In this document: piece after piece, positions 17,985-26,966 of the stretch | Position numbering within the stretch: position 1 is the first letter of the stretch | Layout: each line of letters opens with the position of its first letter | Source: Rheinheimera salexigens | GTDB taxonomy: Bacteria > Pseudomonadota > Gammaproteobacteria > Enterobacterales > Alteromonadaceae | NCBI RefSeq assembly: GCF_001752395.1 | Contig: NZ_MKEK01000001.1 | Location: 2,107,108 to 2,171,107, forward strand | Direction: 5' to 3' | Length of the DNA: 64,000 bases | The notes under the pieces: generated by a model | Told to the model about the DNA's origin: nothing | The model's input: the letters and a program-made list of their open reading frames with translations, nothing else | The model's database searches: none | Position numbers and translations under genes: made by a program

Positions 17985-19637
17985 GTGGAAAGAGAATCAA
18001 TGGAATTTGATGTTGTTATCGTTGGTGCGGGGCCTGCCGGCCTATCTACTGCTATCCGACTGATGCAACAAGCTAAAGCTGCGTCACAAGAATTAATGGT
18101 GTGCGTAGTTGAAAAAGGCTCTGAAGTAGGTGCTCATATTTTATCCGGTGCGGTGTTTGAAACCAAAGCATTACAAGAATTATTTCCAGACTGGCAAACC
18201 ATGGGTGCACCGGTGACCACCCCGGTAACGCATGATGATATTTATTTATTTAAATCTGACGCTAATGCCACCAAACTGCCTCATTTTGCCGTACCAAAAA
18301 CCATGCATAATAGTGGTAATTATATCGTATCAATGGGCAATATCTGCCGCTGGTTAGCCGAACAAGCTGAGCAATTAGGTGTAGAAATATTCCCAGGCTT
18401 CGCCGCCAGCGAAGTAATCATTGAAGATGATGTGGTTAAAGGCATCTTAATCGGTGATATGGGCTTAGATAAACAAGGCCAACCTAAAGCTAGCTTTGAA
18501 CCCGGTATGGAACTAAGAGCAAAATATACTGTGTTTGCTGAGGGCTGTCGTGGTCATTTAGGTAAACAACTTATCCAGCATTTCTCATTAGATAAAGATC
18601 GCTCACCGCAACACTATGCGCTTGGTTTTAAAGAAATTTGGGATGTCTCCGCCGATAAACACCATCCCGGTTTAGTGGTGCACTCTGCTGGTTGGCCGTT
18701 AAATAAAGACACCTCTGGTGGTGGCTATCTTTACCATGCCGAAAACCAGCAAATTGTGGTTGGCTTAATTATCGATCTAAATTACAGCAACCCTAATATT
18801 AATCTGTTTGAAGAGTTTCAGCGTTATAAACAACACCCAGTAATTAAGCAATACTTAAGCGGCGGTAAACGTATTAGTTATGGAGCGCGTGCTATCGCTA
18901 AAGGCGGCTTAAACAGTCTGCCTAAAATGACCTTTAATGGCGGCATGTTAGTCGGCTGTGACGCTGGCACATTAAACTTCGCCAAAATTAAAGGCAACCA
19001 TACTGCAATGAAATCAGGTATGTTGGCCGCTGAAACGTTATTTGCACAGTTACAAATTGAAGGCGAATTAGGCGGTAAAGACTTAACACAATTTGCCGAT
19101 GCTATAAAAGATAGTTGGTTATACGATGAGTTATATAGCTCGCGTAACTTTGGCCCTGCCATGCATAAATTTGGTACTTTTTGGGGCGGCGCTTTTAATA
19201 CCATCGAGCAAAACTGGTTTGGCGGTAAACTTCCATTTACGCTAAAAGATAATAGCCTTGATCACGCCCAAATGAAGCCTTGTAGTGAGTCAGCGGATAT
19301 TACATATCCAAAACCGGATAATGTGATTAGCTTTGACCGCCTATCTTCGGTGTATTTATCTAACACCAACCATGAAGAAGTGCAGCCTTGCCATTTAAAG
19401 TTAAAAGATAGCAGTATCCCTATCTCGGTTAACTTACCGCTGTATAACGAGCCAGCGCAGCGTTATTGCCCAGCGGGTGTATATGAAGTTATCACAGATG
19501 AAAATGATCAGCCGCAATTTCAAATTAATGCCCAAAACTGTATTCACTGTAAAACCTGCGACATTAAAGATCCGTCGCAAAACATCACCTGGGTAACTCC
19601 TGAAGGCGGTGGTGGTCCAAACTATCCTAATATGTAG
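17985..19637 (+). CDS. etfD: Electron transfer flavoprotein-ubiquinone oxidoreductase
   Basis: This membrane-associated flavo-iron-sulfur enzyme moves electrons from reduced ETF to ubiquinone. The N-terminal FAD motif VVIVGAGPAGLSTAIRL is followed by GSEVGAHILSGAVFE; the C-terminus carries the 4Fe-4S ligands YCPAGVYE and NCIHCKTCDIKDP. The start is a GTG at 17985: AAGAGG lies 8 bases upstream and the resulting VERESMEFDVV matches Pseudomonas homologues that begin MEREYMEFD. An in-frame open region reaches 17802 but lies over the regulatory palindrome. The protein is 550 residues. Confidence 0.94.
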   Translation: MERESMEFDVVIVGAGPAGLSTAIRLMQQAKAASQELMVCVVEKGSEVGAHILSGAVFETKALQELFPDWQTMGAPVTTPVTHDDIYLFKSDANATKLPHFAVPKTMHNSGNYIVSMGNICRWLAEQAEQLGVEIFPGFAASEVIIEDDVVKGILIGDMGLDKQGQPKASFEPGMELRAKYTVFAEGCRGHLGKQLIQHFSLDKDRSPQHYALGFKEIWDVSADKHHPGLVVHSAGWPLNKDTSGGGYLYHAENQQIVVGLIIDLNYSNPNINLFEEFQRYKQHPVIKQYLSGGKRISYGARAIAKGGLNSLPKMTFNGGMLVGCDAGTLNFAKIKGNHTAMKSGMLAAETLFAQLQIEGELGGKDLTQFADAIKDSWLYDELYSSRNFGPAMHKFGTFWGGAFNTIEQNWFGGKLPFTLKDNSLDHAQMKPCSESADITYPKPDNVISFDRLSSVYLSNTNHEEVQPCHLKLKDSSIPISVNLPLYNEPAQRYCPAGVYEVITDENDQPQFQINAQNCIHCKTCDIKDPSQNITWVTPEGGGGPNYPNM

Positions 19638-19799
19638 CTGGCTTATATAAATCAACACGCGCTCAAGGTTTAACCGCCAAGAGCGCAACTCTCCTGCTTT
19701 AATTAAATAAACTACGACTAATATTGGCGCTAGAGTAGCGAAAATCACTGCTAAGCACTAAACTAGCGGCCTATTCGCTTTTTGGAGTCACTTGCCTTT

Positions 19800-20558
19800 A
19801 TGTCTGAGCCTAGACTTTATCGATTAAATAAATTTATTAGTGATACTGGATTTTGTTCACGGCGTGAAGCCGATAAATACATTGAGTCCGGCCAAGTTAC
19901 TGTAAACGGTAATCTTGCGCCTGTGGGATTAAAAGTTACTGAACAAGATCAGGTATTAATAAACGGCCAACCATTACGCGCTAAGCCTAAATCTGTATAT
20001 TTGGCTTATCATAAACCGGTTGGTATTACCTGTACCACTGAGCGACATATTCATGGCAATATTATTGACGCGGTTAAATATCCAGAGCGGATCTTCCCTA
20101 TTGGCCGTTTAGATAAACCCTCTGAAGGGTTAATATTTTTAACTAACGATGGTGACATCGTCAATAAGATCCTGCGCGCGGGTAATGCCCATGAGAAGGA
20201 TTATATCGTAACCGTCAACAAACCTATTACAGAGCGTTTTATCAAGCACATGAGTGCCGGTGTGCCCATCCTCAACACTATCACCCAACCTTGTGTGGTA
20301 ACCCAGCGTTCTAAGCAAAGCTTTTCAATTATTTTAACCCAAGGCTTAAACCGACAAATTCGTCGGATGTGCGAATACTTAGGCTATGACGTAGTGACCT
20401 TAAAGCGCGTACGCATTATGCACGTTCGTTTAGCGGGGTTAAAACCTGGCCAATGGCGCTTACTAACAGAACAAGAGATTAAAATGTTAGATAATCAGCT
20501 GATAGTTTCAAGTAAAGACGCCAGCGCAGTAAGTTCAGCCGATAGCTATGATGAATAA
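19800..20558 (+). CDS. rluF: 23S rRNA pseudouridine synthase RluF
   Basis: RluF converts uridine 2604 (and 2605) of 23S rRNA to pseudouridine. An S4 RNA-binding domain (RLNKFISDTGFCSRREADKYI) is followed by the catalytic domain with FPIGRLDKPSEGLIFLTNDGD, where Asp of GRLD is the catalytic residue, and GLNRQIRRMCEYLGYDV. It lacks the long basic C-terminal tail of E. coli RluF. The ATG at 19800 fits the family start; a TTG at 19782 is a possible alternative because the only GGAG lies 12 bases upstream. The stop codon falls inside a 13-bp tandem repeat. Confidence 0.9.
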   Translation: MSEPRLYRLNKFISDTGFCSRREADKYIESGQVTVNGNLAPVGLKVTEQDQVLINGQPLRAKPKSVYLAYHKPVGITCTTERHIHGNIIDAVKYPERIFPIGRLDKPSEGLIFLTNDGDIVNKILRAGNAHEKDYIVTVNKPITERFIKHMSAGVPILNTITQPCVVTQRSKQSFSIILTQGLNRQIRRMCEYLGYDVVTLKRVRIMHVRLAGLKPGQWRLLTEQEIKMLDNQLIVSSKDASAVSSADSYDE

Positions 20559-20588
20559 GCTGGATGAATAAGCTGGATGAATAAGCTA
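20550..20588 (+). repeat. Three tandem 13-bp repeats over the rluF stop codon
   Basis: GATGAATAAGCTG is present three times head to tail (20550-20562, 20563-20575, 20576-20588; the last base of the third differs). The first copy contains the rluF TAA stop. It looks like a recent slippage duplication. Confidence 0.9.
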
Positions 20589-20613
20589 GGCGGTATGTAA
20601 ATGCCGCACAAAC

Positions 20614-20641
20614 AAAAACGCAGCCCTTAAGCTGCGTTTTT
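20614..20641 (+). terminator. Rho-independent terminator after rluF
   Basis: The 11-bp stem AAAAACGCAGC / GCTGCGTTTTT with loop CCTTAA is followed by T residues, about 55 bases after the rluF stop. Confidence 0.9.
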
Positions 20642-20707
20642 GTTATATGAGCAAATGATTTAAGCATACATAAGCAAAAGGCTTAGTTGCCCGTTAGACT
20701 CTTTAGG

Positions 20708-20980
20708 CTAAAAACCTGTTTCAGCTACAATTTTTTTGCTTTTCACATAGCGCACTAAGCCAATGAGTGAGGCTATGATCCAAAATATTTCAATCACAAA
20801 ACTGGCCAGATTAAAGTTAATGCATAAGCTAAATAATAAAAACAAGGCGCCGGTTAAATTCATCAGATTATAATTGAGTCCATTGGGGTTCACTTTATTC
20901 AATTGTAATAAAAAGAACGCTCCCACTACTAAACCTGTACCCATCATGCCAATAATATCGGCTAATAAATCCATATTCAT
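20708..20980 (-). CDS. Small membrane protein (CBU_0592-like)
   Basis: The 90-residue protein is almost wholly hydrophobic, with three likely helices: residues 5-25 (GMMGTGLVVGAFFLLQL), 38-58 (NLMNLTGALFLLFSLCINF) and 60-80. The NPNGLNYNLMNLTGALFLLFSL pattern resembles small CBU_0592-type membrane proteins; function unknown. GGAG lies about 11 bases before the ATG. It stands alone between rluF and the tRNA cluster. Confidence 0.7.
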   Translation of the reverse strand: MNMDLLADIIGMMGTGLVVGAFFLLQLNKVNPNGLNYNLMNLTGALFLLFSLCINFNLASFVIEIFWIIASLIGLVRYVKSKKIVAETGF

Positions 20981-21191
20981 ACTTTTTGTTACTCCAAGCT
21001 AAACTCGTCCAAATATGCTGGCCCTTTCCATGGGTAGGACGACTCTCAATCCAAGAGACAGCTTGTCTGTACAATTTTCTTACTGTGAGTCTTAACGCTG
21101 TCATAGCGACGCTTGTGCTGTGTAAAACGACTAAGTAAAAACATGACAGGGTAATCATTGAGACGCGAATAAAAGTTAACCGCATTAAACG

Positions 21192-21221
21192 AAAAAACGC
21201 AGCTATTAAGCTGCGTTTTTT
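21192..21221 (-). terminator. Terminator of the pgsA-side tRNA cluster
   Basis: A stem AACGCAGCT / AGCTGCGTT flanked by an A-run on the left lies just downstream (minus direction) of the last tRNA-Gly. Its arms are nearly the same as those of the rluF terminator 580 bp away. Confidence 0.85.
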
Positions 21222-21228
21222 ACTAATT

Positions 21229-21304
21229 TGGAGCGAGTAACGAGATTCGAACTCGTGACCTCGACCTTGGCAAGGTCGCGCTCTACCAGCTGAGCTATAC
21301 TCGC
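21229..21304 (-). tRNA. tRNA-Gly(GCC), copy 2 of the cluster
   Basis: The minus strand folds as a 76-nt tRNA with acceptor GCGAGTA/TACTCGC, anticodon loop TTGCCAA (anticodon GCC), T loop TTCGAAT and encoded CCA. It is identical to the copy at 21638-21713. Confidence 0.97.
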
Positions 21305-21331
21305 AAATCTGCATTTACTCTGGTAAGTAAA

Positions 21332-21418
21332 TGGTGCCCGGGGCCGGACTTGAACCGGCATGCCCTTTCGAGCGAGGGATTTTAAATCCCTTGTGTCTAC
21401 CGATTTCACCACCCGGGC
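21332..21418 (-). tRNA. tRNA-Leu(TAA)
   Basis: An 87-nt class II tRNA with acceptor GCCCGGG/CCCGGGC, anticodon loop TTTAAAA (anticodon TAA), a long variable arm and encoded CCA. Confidence 0.97.
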
Positions 21419-21533
21419 AGACAACCTTTCTATGTAACTGGTATTACTTTACAACTTTAACACTTATTTTTACAACAACTCTTTTTCGTCACTCTTTATA
21501 AAAAAATTATAAAAAGTGTATCGCACTTTGTTA

Positions 21534-21607
21534 TGGAGGCGGGTCCCGGAGTCGAACCGAGATGGACGGATTTGCAATCCGCTGCATGGCCATTCTGCCA
21601 ACCCGCC
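21534..21607 (-). tRNA. tRNA-Cys(GCA)
   Basis: A 74-nt tRNA with acceptor GGCGGGT/ACCCGCC, anticodon loop TTGCAAA (anticodon GCA) and encoded CCA. Confidence 0.97.
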
Positions 21608-21637
21608 ATTCAAACAATGTACACTCTTTGAAAGAGT

Positions 21638-21713
21638 TGGAGCGAGTAACGAGATTCGAACTCGTGACCTCGACCTTGGCAAGGTCGCGCTCTACCAGCT
21701 GAGCTATACTCGC
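21638..21713 (-). tRNA. tRNA-Gly(GCC), copy 1 of the cluster
   Basis: A 76-nt tRNA with anticodon GCC and encoded CCA, first in the cluster after pgsA. Order pgsA-Gly-Cys-Leu is that of E. coli glyW-cysT-leuZ, with an extra Gly copy added here. Confidence 0.97.
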
Positions 21714-21848
21714 ATCGTGATGGCCATGTGCCTTAACACGAGACGCATTCTACTGTTTTTAATCATGCAGTCAATAACAAAATCCTGCTTTTGTGTCTGA
21801 CTGATTAAATTTTAACTCAGTTGCTGCAATAAGCAGCAACTTAACGCC

Positions 21849-22403
21849 TTATTGGGCTAAATCTTGCCAAGCCGCTTTTAAATATTCATACATTGACCAT
21901 AGCGTTAACACGGTTGCTAGGTACAATAAAATCATCCCCGCAGGGGAGAACCAACTAACTAACCACCATTCTGGGCGCCAAATTAAACCGATTAAGGCTA
22001 ACATTTGGGCGATGGTTTTATACTTGCCTAAATCTGATACTGCAACATTTGCCCTTTTACCTAGCTCTGCCATCCATTCACGCAGGGCTGAAATAATAAT
22101 TTCCCGGCCAATCATAATAATCGCCGGTATCGTTACCCATAAAGATGAACTGTCTACCGCAACAAGTACTAAGGCCACTGCGACCATCACTTTGTCAGCA
22201 ACCGGATCTAAAAAAGCACCAAAAGGCGTAGATTGCTCTAGCTTACGGGCCAAATAGCCATCTAATGCATCTGTAATAGCCGCAAAAGTAAACACAAAAG
22301 CTGCCCAGAATCGGGCATTTTCAATACCCGAATAAAAACACCATAAAAATACAGGGATAAGTATTAACCGAAACAAAGTTAATAGATTGGGAATGGTCCA
22401 CAT
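21849..22403 (-). CDS. pgsA: CDP-diacylglycerol-glycerol-3-phosphate 3-phosphatidyltransferase
   Basis: PgsA makes phosphatidylglycerophosphate from CDP-diacylglycerol, the committed step to phosphatidylglycerol. The CDP-alcohol phosphatidyltransferase motif is exact: [27 protein letters not shown], with the four conserved Asp residues. The protein (184 residues) has several transmembrane helices. It lies between uvrC and the tRNA cluster as in most gammaproteobacteria. Confidence 0.95.
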   Translation of the reverse strand: MWTIPNLLTLFRLILIPVFLWCFYSGIENARFWAAFVFTFAAITDALDGYLARKLEQSTPFGAFLDPVADKVMVAVALVLVAVDSSSLWVTIPAIIMIGREIIISALREWMAELGKRANVAVSDLGKYKTIAQMLALIGLIWRPEWWLVSWFSPAGMILLYLATVLTLWSMYEYLKAAWQDLAQ

Positions 22404-22436
22404 CTTATTTTTCTCAATAGATAGATAGCTGCCATG

Positions 22437-24254
22437 CTACTTGTTATGGCAAGCTTGGTAAATCTTTTCCGCCTGTTGCTTTGAAATACCCGGTACCGAG
22501 CTAATTTCTGCAACGGACGAACGCATAACACCTTGCAGCCCACCTAAGTACTGCAATAAAGCTTGTCGCCGTTTTTCTCCTATGCCAGGCACTTGCTCTA
22601 ATGGGCTGGTCACTAATGACTTACCCCGTTTGTTGCGATGCCCTGTAATAGCAAAACGGTGTGCTTCATCCCGTATTTGCTGTATTAAATGTAATGCCGG
22701 TGCATCTTCGGCTAAATTAATACTACGACCACTATGAGCAATAATAAGCGTCTCTAAGCCCGGTTTACGGCTAGTACCTTTGGCTACGCCTATTAATAAC
22801 GGTTTTTTAGCATGTGGCCAAAGCCTAAACTGTTCAATGGCAATATTTAACTGCCCTAGGCCACCATCAATAAATATTATATCCGGTATTTTGCTAATAT
22901 CTTGCAACTTACTATAACGCTTATCTAAAGCAAACTGCATTGCAGCATAATCATCGCCACCTGTAATGCCCAACACGTTATATCGACGATATTCTGACTT
23001 TAATGGCCCTTGGCCATCAAACACCACACAAGAGGCAATTGTTGCTTGGCCCATAGTGTGGCTTATATCAAAGCACTCCATGCGTTGCAGGGGCATTTCA
23101 ATGGCTAATAAGCTTTGTAACTGTTGATAGCGTAAGGCCATCTTCTGCGATTGCGATTGTTTAGTGTCGCAAGCTACTTGAGCATTTTTTTGAGCCAAGC
23201 TGAGATACTGAGCTTTTTCACCGCGTTGGGCAAATGTTAAGCGTACTTTACGCCCGGCTACTTCACTAATGGCTTGTTCAACGCTATTACTATCCGTTAA
23301 TAGCTCAGGCAGCACAATCTCTGTAGGCAGCTGCTGACTGCCATAACCATCTAGATAAAACTGTAATAAAAAAGCGGTTAAAATTTCAGTTTTATCAGTT
23401 TCGGCTGGCACTTTGGGAAAATATGATTTACTGCCCAGTACTTTTTGCTCACGCACAAACAACACATGAATAGCAGCTACCCCATGCGAATAAGCTAAAC
23501 CAATAATATCCAACTCTTTATGCTCACCCGTCACGGTTTGCTGTTCTTGCACTTTACGCAAAGCAGTAATGCTATCTCTGTACTGAGCGGCTTGTTCAAA
23601 ATTCATCGCTTCGCTAGCTAGCGTCATTTTACCGACTAAGTCTTCAATAACTTGCTGGTTTTTACCCTGTAAAAATAAACTGGCTAGTTTAACTTGGTGC
23701 TGATAATCCTCATCGGAGACTTTACCCACACAAGGTGCTGAGCATAATTTTAATTGATACTGTAAACATGGCCGAGTACGGGCACGATAAAAGCTATCTT
23801 CACATTGCCGAATAGGAAATATTTTTTGCAAGGTTTTCAGGCTGTGCCACACTGCCCTTGCATTTGGATAAGGACCAAAATATTGGCCTTTATTTTTTCG
23901 TGGTCCACGATGAGAGCTGATACGCGGATGTTTATGATCAGAGATTAAAATATACGGATACGATTTATCATCCCGCAGTAAAATATTATAGCGCGGTAGA
24001 TATTTTTTAATAAAGTTGTTTTCTAAGATCAGCGCTTCGGTTTCGCTGTGCGTTAGCGTATATTCCACTTGAGCAATTTGGCTAACTAACGAACGGGTTT
24101 TGGCACTATCGACTTTGCTACGAAAATAAATGCTTAAACGGGCCCGTAAATCTTTTGCTTTACCGACATAAATCACTTTTTGCGCGGCATTTATCATTCG
24201 ATAAACACCGGGTTGCTTGGGAACTGTCGCTAAAAGCTCTTTGGCGTTAAACAT
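22437..24254 (-). CDS. uvrC: UvrABC system protein C
   Basis: UvrC makes both incisions in nucleotide excision repair. The N-terminal GIY-YIG domain (PGVYRMINAAQKVIYVGKAKDLRAR), the UVR motif (VGKMTLASEAMNFEQAAQYRD, about 200-225), the RNase H-like nuclease domain (FDISHTMG, IFIDGGLGQL) and the C-terminal helix-hairpin-helix pair (LEQVPGIGEKRRQALLQYLG; SVPGISKQQAEKIY) are all present in 605 residues. Its ATG overlaps the uvrY stop (TAATG). Confidence 0.96.
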   Translation of the reverse strand: MFNAKELLATVPKQPGVYRMINAAQKVIYVGKAKDLRARLSIYFRSKVDSAKTRSLVSQIAQVEYTLTHSETEALILENNFIKKYLPRYNILLRDDKSYPYILISDHKHPRISSHRGPRKNKGQYFGPYPNARAVWHSLKTLQKIFPIRQCEDSFYRARTRPCLQYQLKLCSAPCVGKVSDEDYQHQVKLASLFLQGKNQQVIEDLVGKMTLASEAMNFEQAAQYRDSITALRKVQEQQTVTGEHKELDIIGLAYSHGVAAIHVLFVREQKVLGSKSYFPKVPAETDKTEILTAFLLQFYLDGYGSQQLPTEIVLPELLTDSNSVEQAISEVAGRKVRLTFAQRGEKAQYLSLAQKNAQVACDTKQSQSQKMALRYQQLQSLLAIEMPLQRMECFDISHTMGQATIASCVVFDGQGPLKSEYRRYNVLGITGGDDYAAMQFALDKRYSKLQDISKIPDIIFIDGGLGQLNIAIEQFRLWPHAKKPLLIGVAKGTSRKPGLETLIIAHSGRSINLAEDAPALHLIQQIRDEAHRFAITGHRNKRGKSLVTSPLEQVPGIGEKRRQALLQYLGGLQGVMRSSVAEISSVPGISKQQAEKIYQACHNK

Positions 24255-24898
24255 TAGGCCTTTGCGATATCAATCATGCCATGACGAAATGCGAGGTGTG
24301 TTAGCTCAACATCACCACTAATAGCCAACTTTTCAAACATCCGATACCGATACGAGTTTACAGTTTTTGAACTCACACTAAGCTGCAAAGCAATATCTGG
24401 CACTTTTTGGCCTTGCGTTATCATCATCATGATTTGCAATTCACGATCGGAAAGTTCATGAAATGGATTGCCATTTAAGTTATTCACTCGGCTAAGTGCC
24501 ATCTTCTGGGCAACTTCATCAGAAATATGCCGCACACCGGTATGTACTTTGCGAATGGCCGCAATCATTTCTTTTGGCGGGGAGTTTTTGGAAATAAAGC
24601 CGGCAGCACCCAACTGCATTACTTTAGTCGGTACTGGCTCTTCACAGGAAACCGATAACGCTAAAATTTTAATATCGGGGCAATAATGTAAAATGCGTTT
24701 AGTCGCACTCATGCCTCCCATACCAGGCATATTCATATCCATCAGCACAACATCAGGCTCATTTTGACGACAAAATATTAGAGCGTCCTCACCAGAACCA
24801 GCTTCACCTATCACCCTGATACCGCGCTCATCCATTAGTATGCGACTGATCCCAGTACGTACAAGCTCGTGGTCATCAACTAACAACACGTTGATCAA
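24254..24898 (-). CDS. uvrY: Response regulator UvrY/GacA
   Basis: This 214-residue LuxR-type response regulator is the partner of the BarA/GacS sensor and activates Csr/Rsm small RNAs. The receiver domain has acidic residues Asp8-Asp9 and phospho-acceptor Asp54 (VVLMDMNMPGMGG); the C-terminal helix-turn-helix is at ELSDRELQIMMMITQGQKVPDIALQLSVSSKTVNSYRYRMFEKL. It is coupled to uvrC by a one-base stop/start overlap, the usual gamma-proteobacterial arrangement. Confidence 0.95.
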   Translation of the reverse strand: MINVLLVDDHELVRTGISRILMDERGIRVIGEAGSGEDALIFCRQNEPDVVLMDMNMPGMGGMSATKRILHYCPDIKILALSVSCEEPVPTKVMQLGAAGFISKNSPPKEMIAAIRKVHTGVRHISDEVAQKMALSRVNNLNGNPFHELSDRELQIMMMITQGQKVPDIALQLSVSSKTVNSYRYRMFEKLAISGDVELTHLAFRHGMIDIAKA

Positions 24899-25116
24899 TT
24901 GGCTTCTCCGTATACTGGTTTTTATAATAATTAATAGCTATAGCATAACTTAACAAGGTAAATCTTGCTAACACTGAACACATTATGAACACATCAAGCA
25001 ATTTACAAGGATTAGTTTGCCAGAAATTAAAACGTTATGATAGAACAGCCGATGTTTTAATTTTTTGTATTTAATATCAAGGATTTAAACAAGAAGGGAG
25101 CTAACAAGGAAAGAAG

Positions 25117-25207
25117 TGGCGGAGGGAAAGAGATTCGAACTCTTGGTGGGCTATAAACCCACGCCGGTTTTCAAGACCGGTGCATTCAACCGCTCTGCCA
25201 TCCCTCC
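25117..25207 (-). tRNA. tRNA-Ser(TGA), copy A
   Basis: A 91-nt class II tRNA with acceptor GGAGGGA/TCCCTCC, anticodon loop CTTGAAA (anticodon TGA), a long variable arm and encoded CCA. All five anticodon-stem pairs are intact, including C27-G43. Confidence 0.97.
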
Positions 25208-25424
25208 GCAACACAGGACGCATAGTAGAAACTGCAGCACATTTTGTAAAGCGCTTTTTGCAAAACTTTGTTTGTTTGCACAGATATTCAGCAACTCGCC
25301 GACTTAATGCACAATAAAGTCTGGGGTATTTAATTGTTGTAAGGACACTAACAAAGGCAAGTTAGCTTAATAAAAGTGATATAAGTGATAAAAGACGTTA
25401 AGGCTTAAAGAACATAAAAACAAA

Positions 25425-25458
25425 AATGCCCGCTGCTTTATATAAAGCAGCGGGCATT
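25425..25458 (-). terminator. Strong hairpin terminator of tRNA-Ser copy B
   Basis: A 34-base perfect palindrome centred on TATA (AATGCCCGCTGCTTTA and its complement) is followed on the minus strand by TTTTTGTTTTT. It lies 9 bases past the end of tRNA-Ser copy B. Confidence 0.92.
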
Positions 25459-25467
25459 CGTAAATAA

Positions 25468-25558
25468 TGGCGGAGGGAAAGAGATTCGAACTCTTGGTGG
25501 GCTATAAACCCACGTCGGTTTTCAAGACCGGTGCATTCAACCGCTCTGCCATCCCTCC
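25468..25558 (-). tRNA. tRNA-Ser(TGA), copy B, with altered anticodon stem
   Basis: This copy matches copy A except for one base: the position pairing with C27 reads A instead of G (plus-strand CACGTCGG in place of CACGCCGG), giving a C27-A43 mismatch at the top of the anticodon stem. It has its own terminator and an encoded CCA. Confidence 0.94.
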
Positions 25559-25751
25559 GGCGACGCGTATATTAATCAGGTTAAAGCAGAAAAGAAAGCT
25601 TTTTAAGATAATTTTTTAATTGTTTCATCAATTTGTCCGCGACAATGCTAGTGTAAGCGGAACTAACTCGGTATGATAATACTCAAAGTAACCAATTACA
25701 TTATATCTAGTAACTGTATTTAGTAACTATGTATCTAGGAGAACAAACAAT

Positions 25752-26420
25752 ATGTCATATAGAGAAAGCCCTGTACTTGGTACTGCCAGTCGCAGCATTG
25801 AGATTAATAAGGTGCTACGCAATACGTATTTCCTATTAGCAATGACGTTAGCGTTTAGTGCAGTAACTGCTGGTATTGCCATGGCAATGAATATGCCGCC
25901 CATGATGGCAATAGTGTGTTTTGTTGCTGGTTTTATCATGCTGTTTATCGTCAATAAAAAAGCCGACACAGCCAGTGGTATCTTTTGGGTATTTGGTTTT
26001 ACCGGTGTAATGGGCGCGTCGCTTGGTCCAATGCTGAGTATGTATGCTGGATTAGCAAATGGTCCTACAATGATCATGCAAGCATTAGGTGGCACAGCGT
26101 TAATCTTCTTTAGCTTATCTGCTTACGCTTTAACTACCCGTAAAGACTTCTCTTTTATGGGCGGTTTTTTAATGGTGGGCTTAGTGGTTGCTGTAGTAGC
26201 AATGATTGCTAATATCTTTTTAGCCATACCCGCTTTAAGTTTAGCCATCAGCGCAGCCGTTATCTTAATAATGTCAGGATTAATTCTGTTTGATACTAGC
26301 CGTATTATTCACGGTGGCGAAACCAACTATATCCGAGCAACAGTAGGCTTATACTTAAATGTGTTTAACATTTTTGTTAACTTGCTTAGCCTGTTAGGCA
26401 TTTTTGGTGGTGACGACTAA
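25752..26420 (+). CDS. Bax inhibitor-1/YccA family membrane protein
   Basis: The 222-residue protein has seven hydrophobic helices and the family features: an N-terminal cytoplasmic segment ending NKVLRNTYFLLAMTLAFSAVTAG, a mid-protein GGTALIFFSLSAYAL, and a C-terminal FDTSRIIHGGETNYIRATVGLYLNVFNIFVNLL with the Asp pair region. YccA in E. coli interacts with the FtsH protease; calcium-leak channel activity is known for relatives. GGAGA precedes the ATG and a terminator follows. Which role applies here is not known. Confidence 0.9.
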   Translation: MSYRESPVLGTASRSIEINKVLRNTYFLLAMTLAFSAVTAGIAMAMNMPPMMAIVCFVAGFIMLFIVNKKADTASGIFWVFGFTGVMGASLGPMLSMYAGLANGPTMIMQALGGTALIFFSLSAYALTTRKDFSFMGGFLMVGLVVAVVAMIANIFLAIPALSLAISAAVILIMSGLILFDTSRIIHGGETNYIRATVGLYLNVFNIFVNLLSLLGIFGGDD

Positions 26421-26480
26421 ATTAGCTTTATAGGCATACTCTCTGTTATGTACAGACTTGCCTGTTAAGCATAAGTCGCT

Positions 26481-26508
26481 AAAATGCCCCTATTGTTAGG
26501 GGCATTTT
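26481..26508 (+). terminator. Terminator after the Bax inhibitor-1 family gene
   Basis: AAAATGCCCCTA / TAGGGGCATTTT stem with loop TTGT, followed by T-rich sequence, 60 bases after the stop. Confidence 0.9.
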
Positions 26509-26579
26509 TATTTTAAGTGCTTTTTAAAAGTAACGGCTTTTATAAAGAGTATTAATAAAGAGTATTATTAGGTATAGCT

Positions 26580-26942
26580 ATGACTCGTTTCGCTCTGCTT
26601 ATCACGTCGCCCAGCTTTAGCAGCCAAAGTGTTGCTAGTGCACTGGTATTTGCCCAAGCAGCACTGGATGGCGGTCATCAGCTAAAGCAGATATTTTTAT
26701 ATCAAGATGCAGTTTATGCCGCATTGCAGCATATCGATTTGCCGTCAGATGAGTCTAATCATAGCCTGTTGTTAAGCCAATTTTGTCAGCAACATAATGT
26801 CGCCCTACACTATTGTATAACTGCCGCTGAAAAGCGCGGTGTTGTTAGTGACAGTTTAGCGTCGCAACAGGGTTATATTGCCACCGGCTTAGCTGAGTTT
26901 GCTATTTTATTAGAAGACATAGATAAATTGGTTCAGTTTTAA
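26580..26942 (+). CDS. tusD: Sulfurtransferase complex subunit TusD
   Basis: TusD relays sulfur from TusA to TusE for 2-thiouridine formation in tRNA wobble bases. The DsrE fold is recognisable (ALLITSPSFSSQSVASALVFAQAAL), and the catalytic Cys sits in HYCITAAEKRGV (about 80). It is the first gene of tusDCB; tusC begins 24 bases after its stop. Confidence 0.93.
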   Translation: MTRFALLITSPSFSSQSVASALVFAQAALDGGHQLKQIFLYQDAVYAALQHIDLPSDESNHSLLLSQFCQQHNVALHYCITAAEKRGVVSDSLASQQGYIATGLAEFAILLEDIDKLVQF

Positions 26943-26966
26943 TGAAAATATCTAATGTGAGTCCTA

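Noticed and set aside
20981..21228. Possible remnant of a mobile or broken gene beside the tRNA cluster
   Set aside because: The region can be read as short peptide stretches such as SRFTQHKRRYDSVKTHSKK on the minus strand, but no frame is long or matches a known transposase or integrase, so no gene is called.
25116..25307. Short open frame overlapping tRNA-Ser copy A
   Set aside because: It lies over a tRNA gene and has no ribosome-binding site or recognisable protein features.
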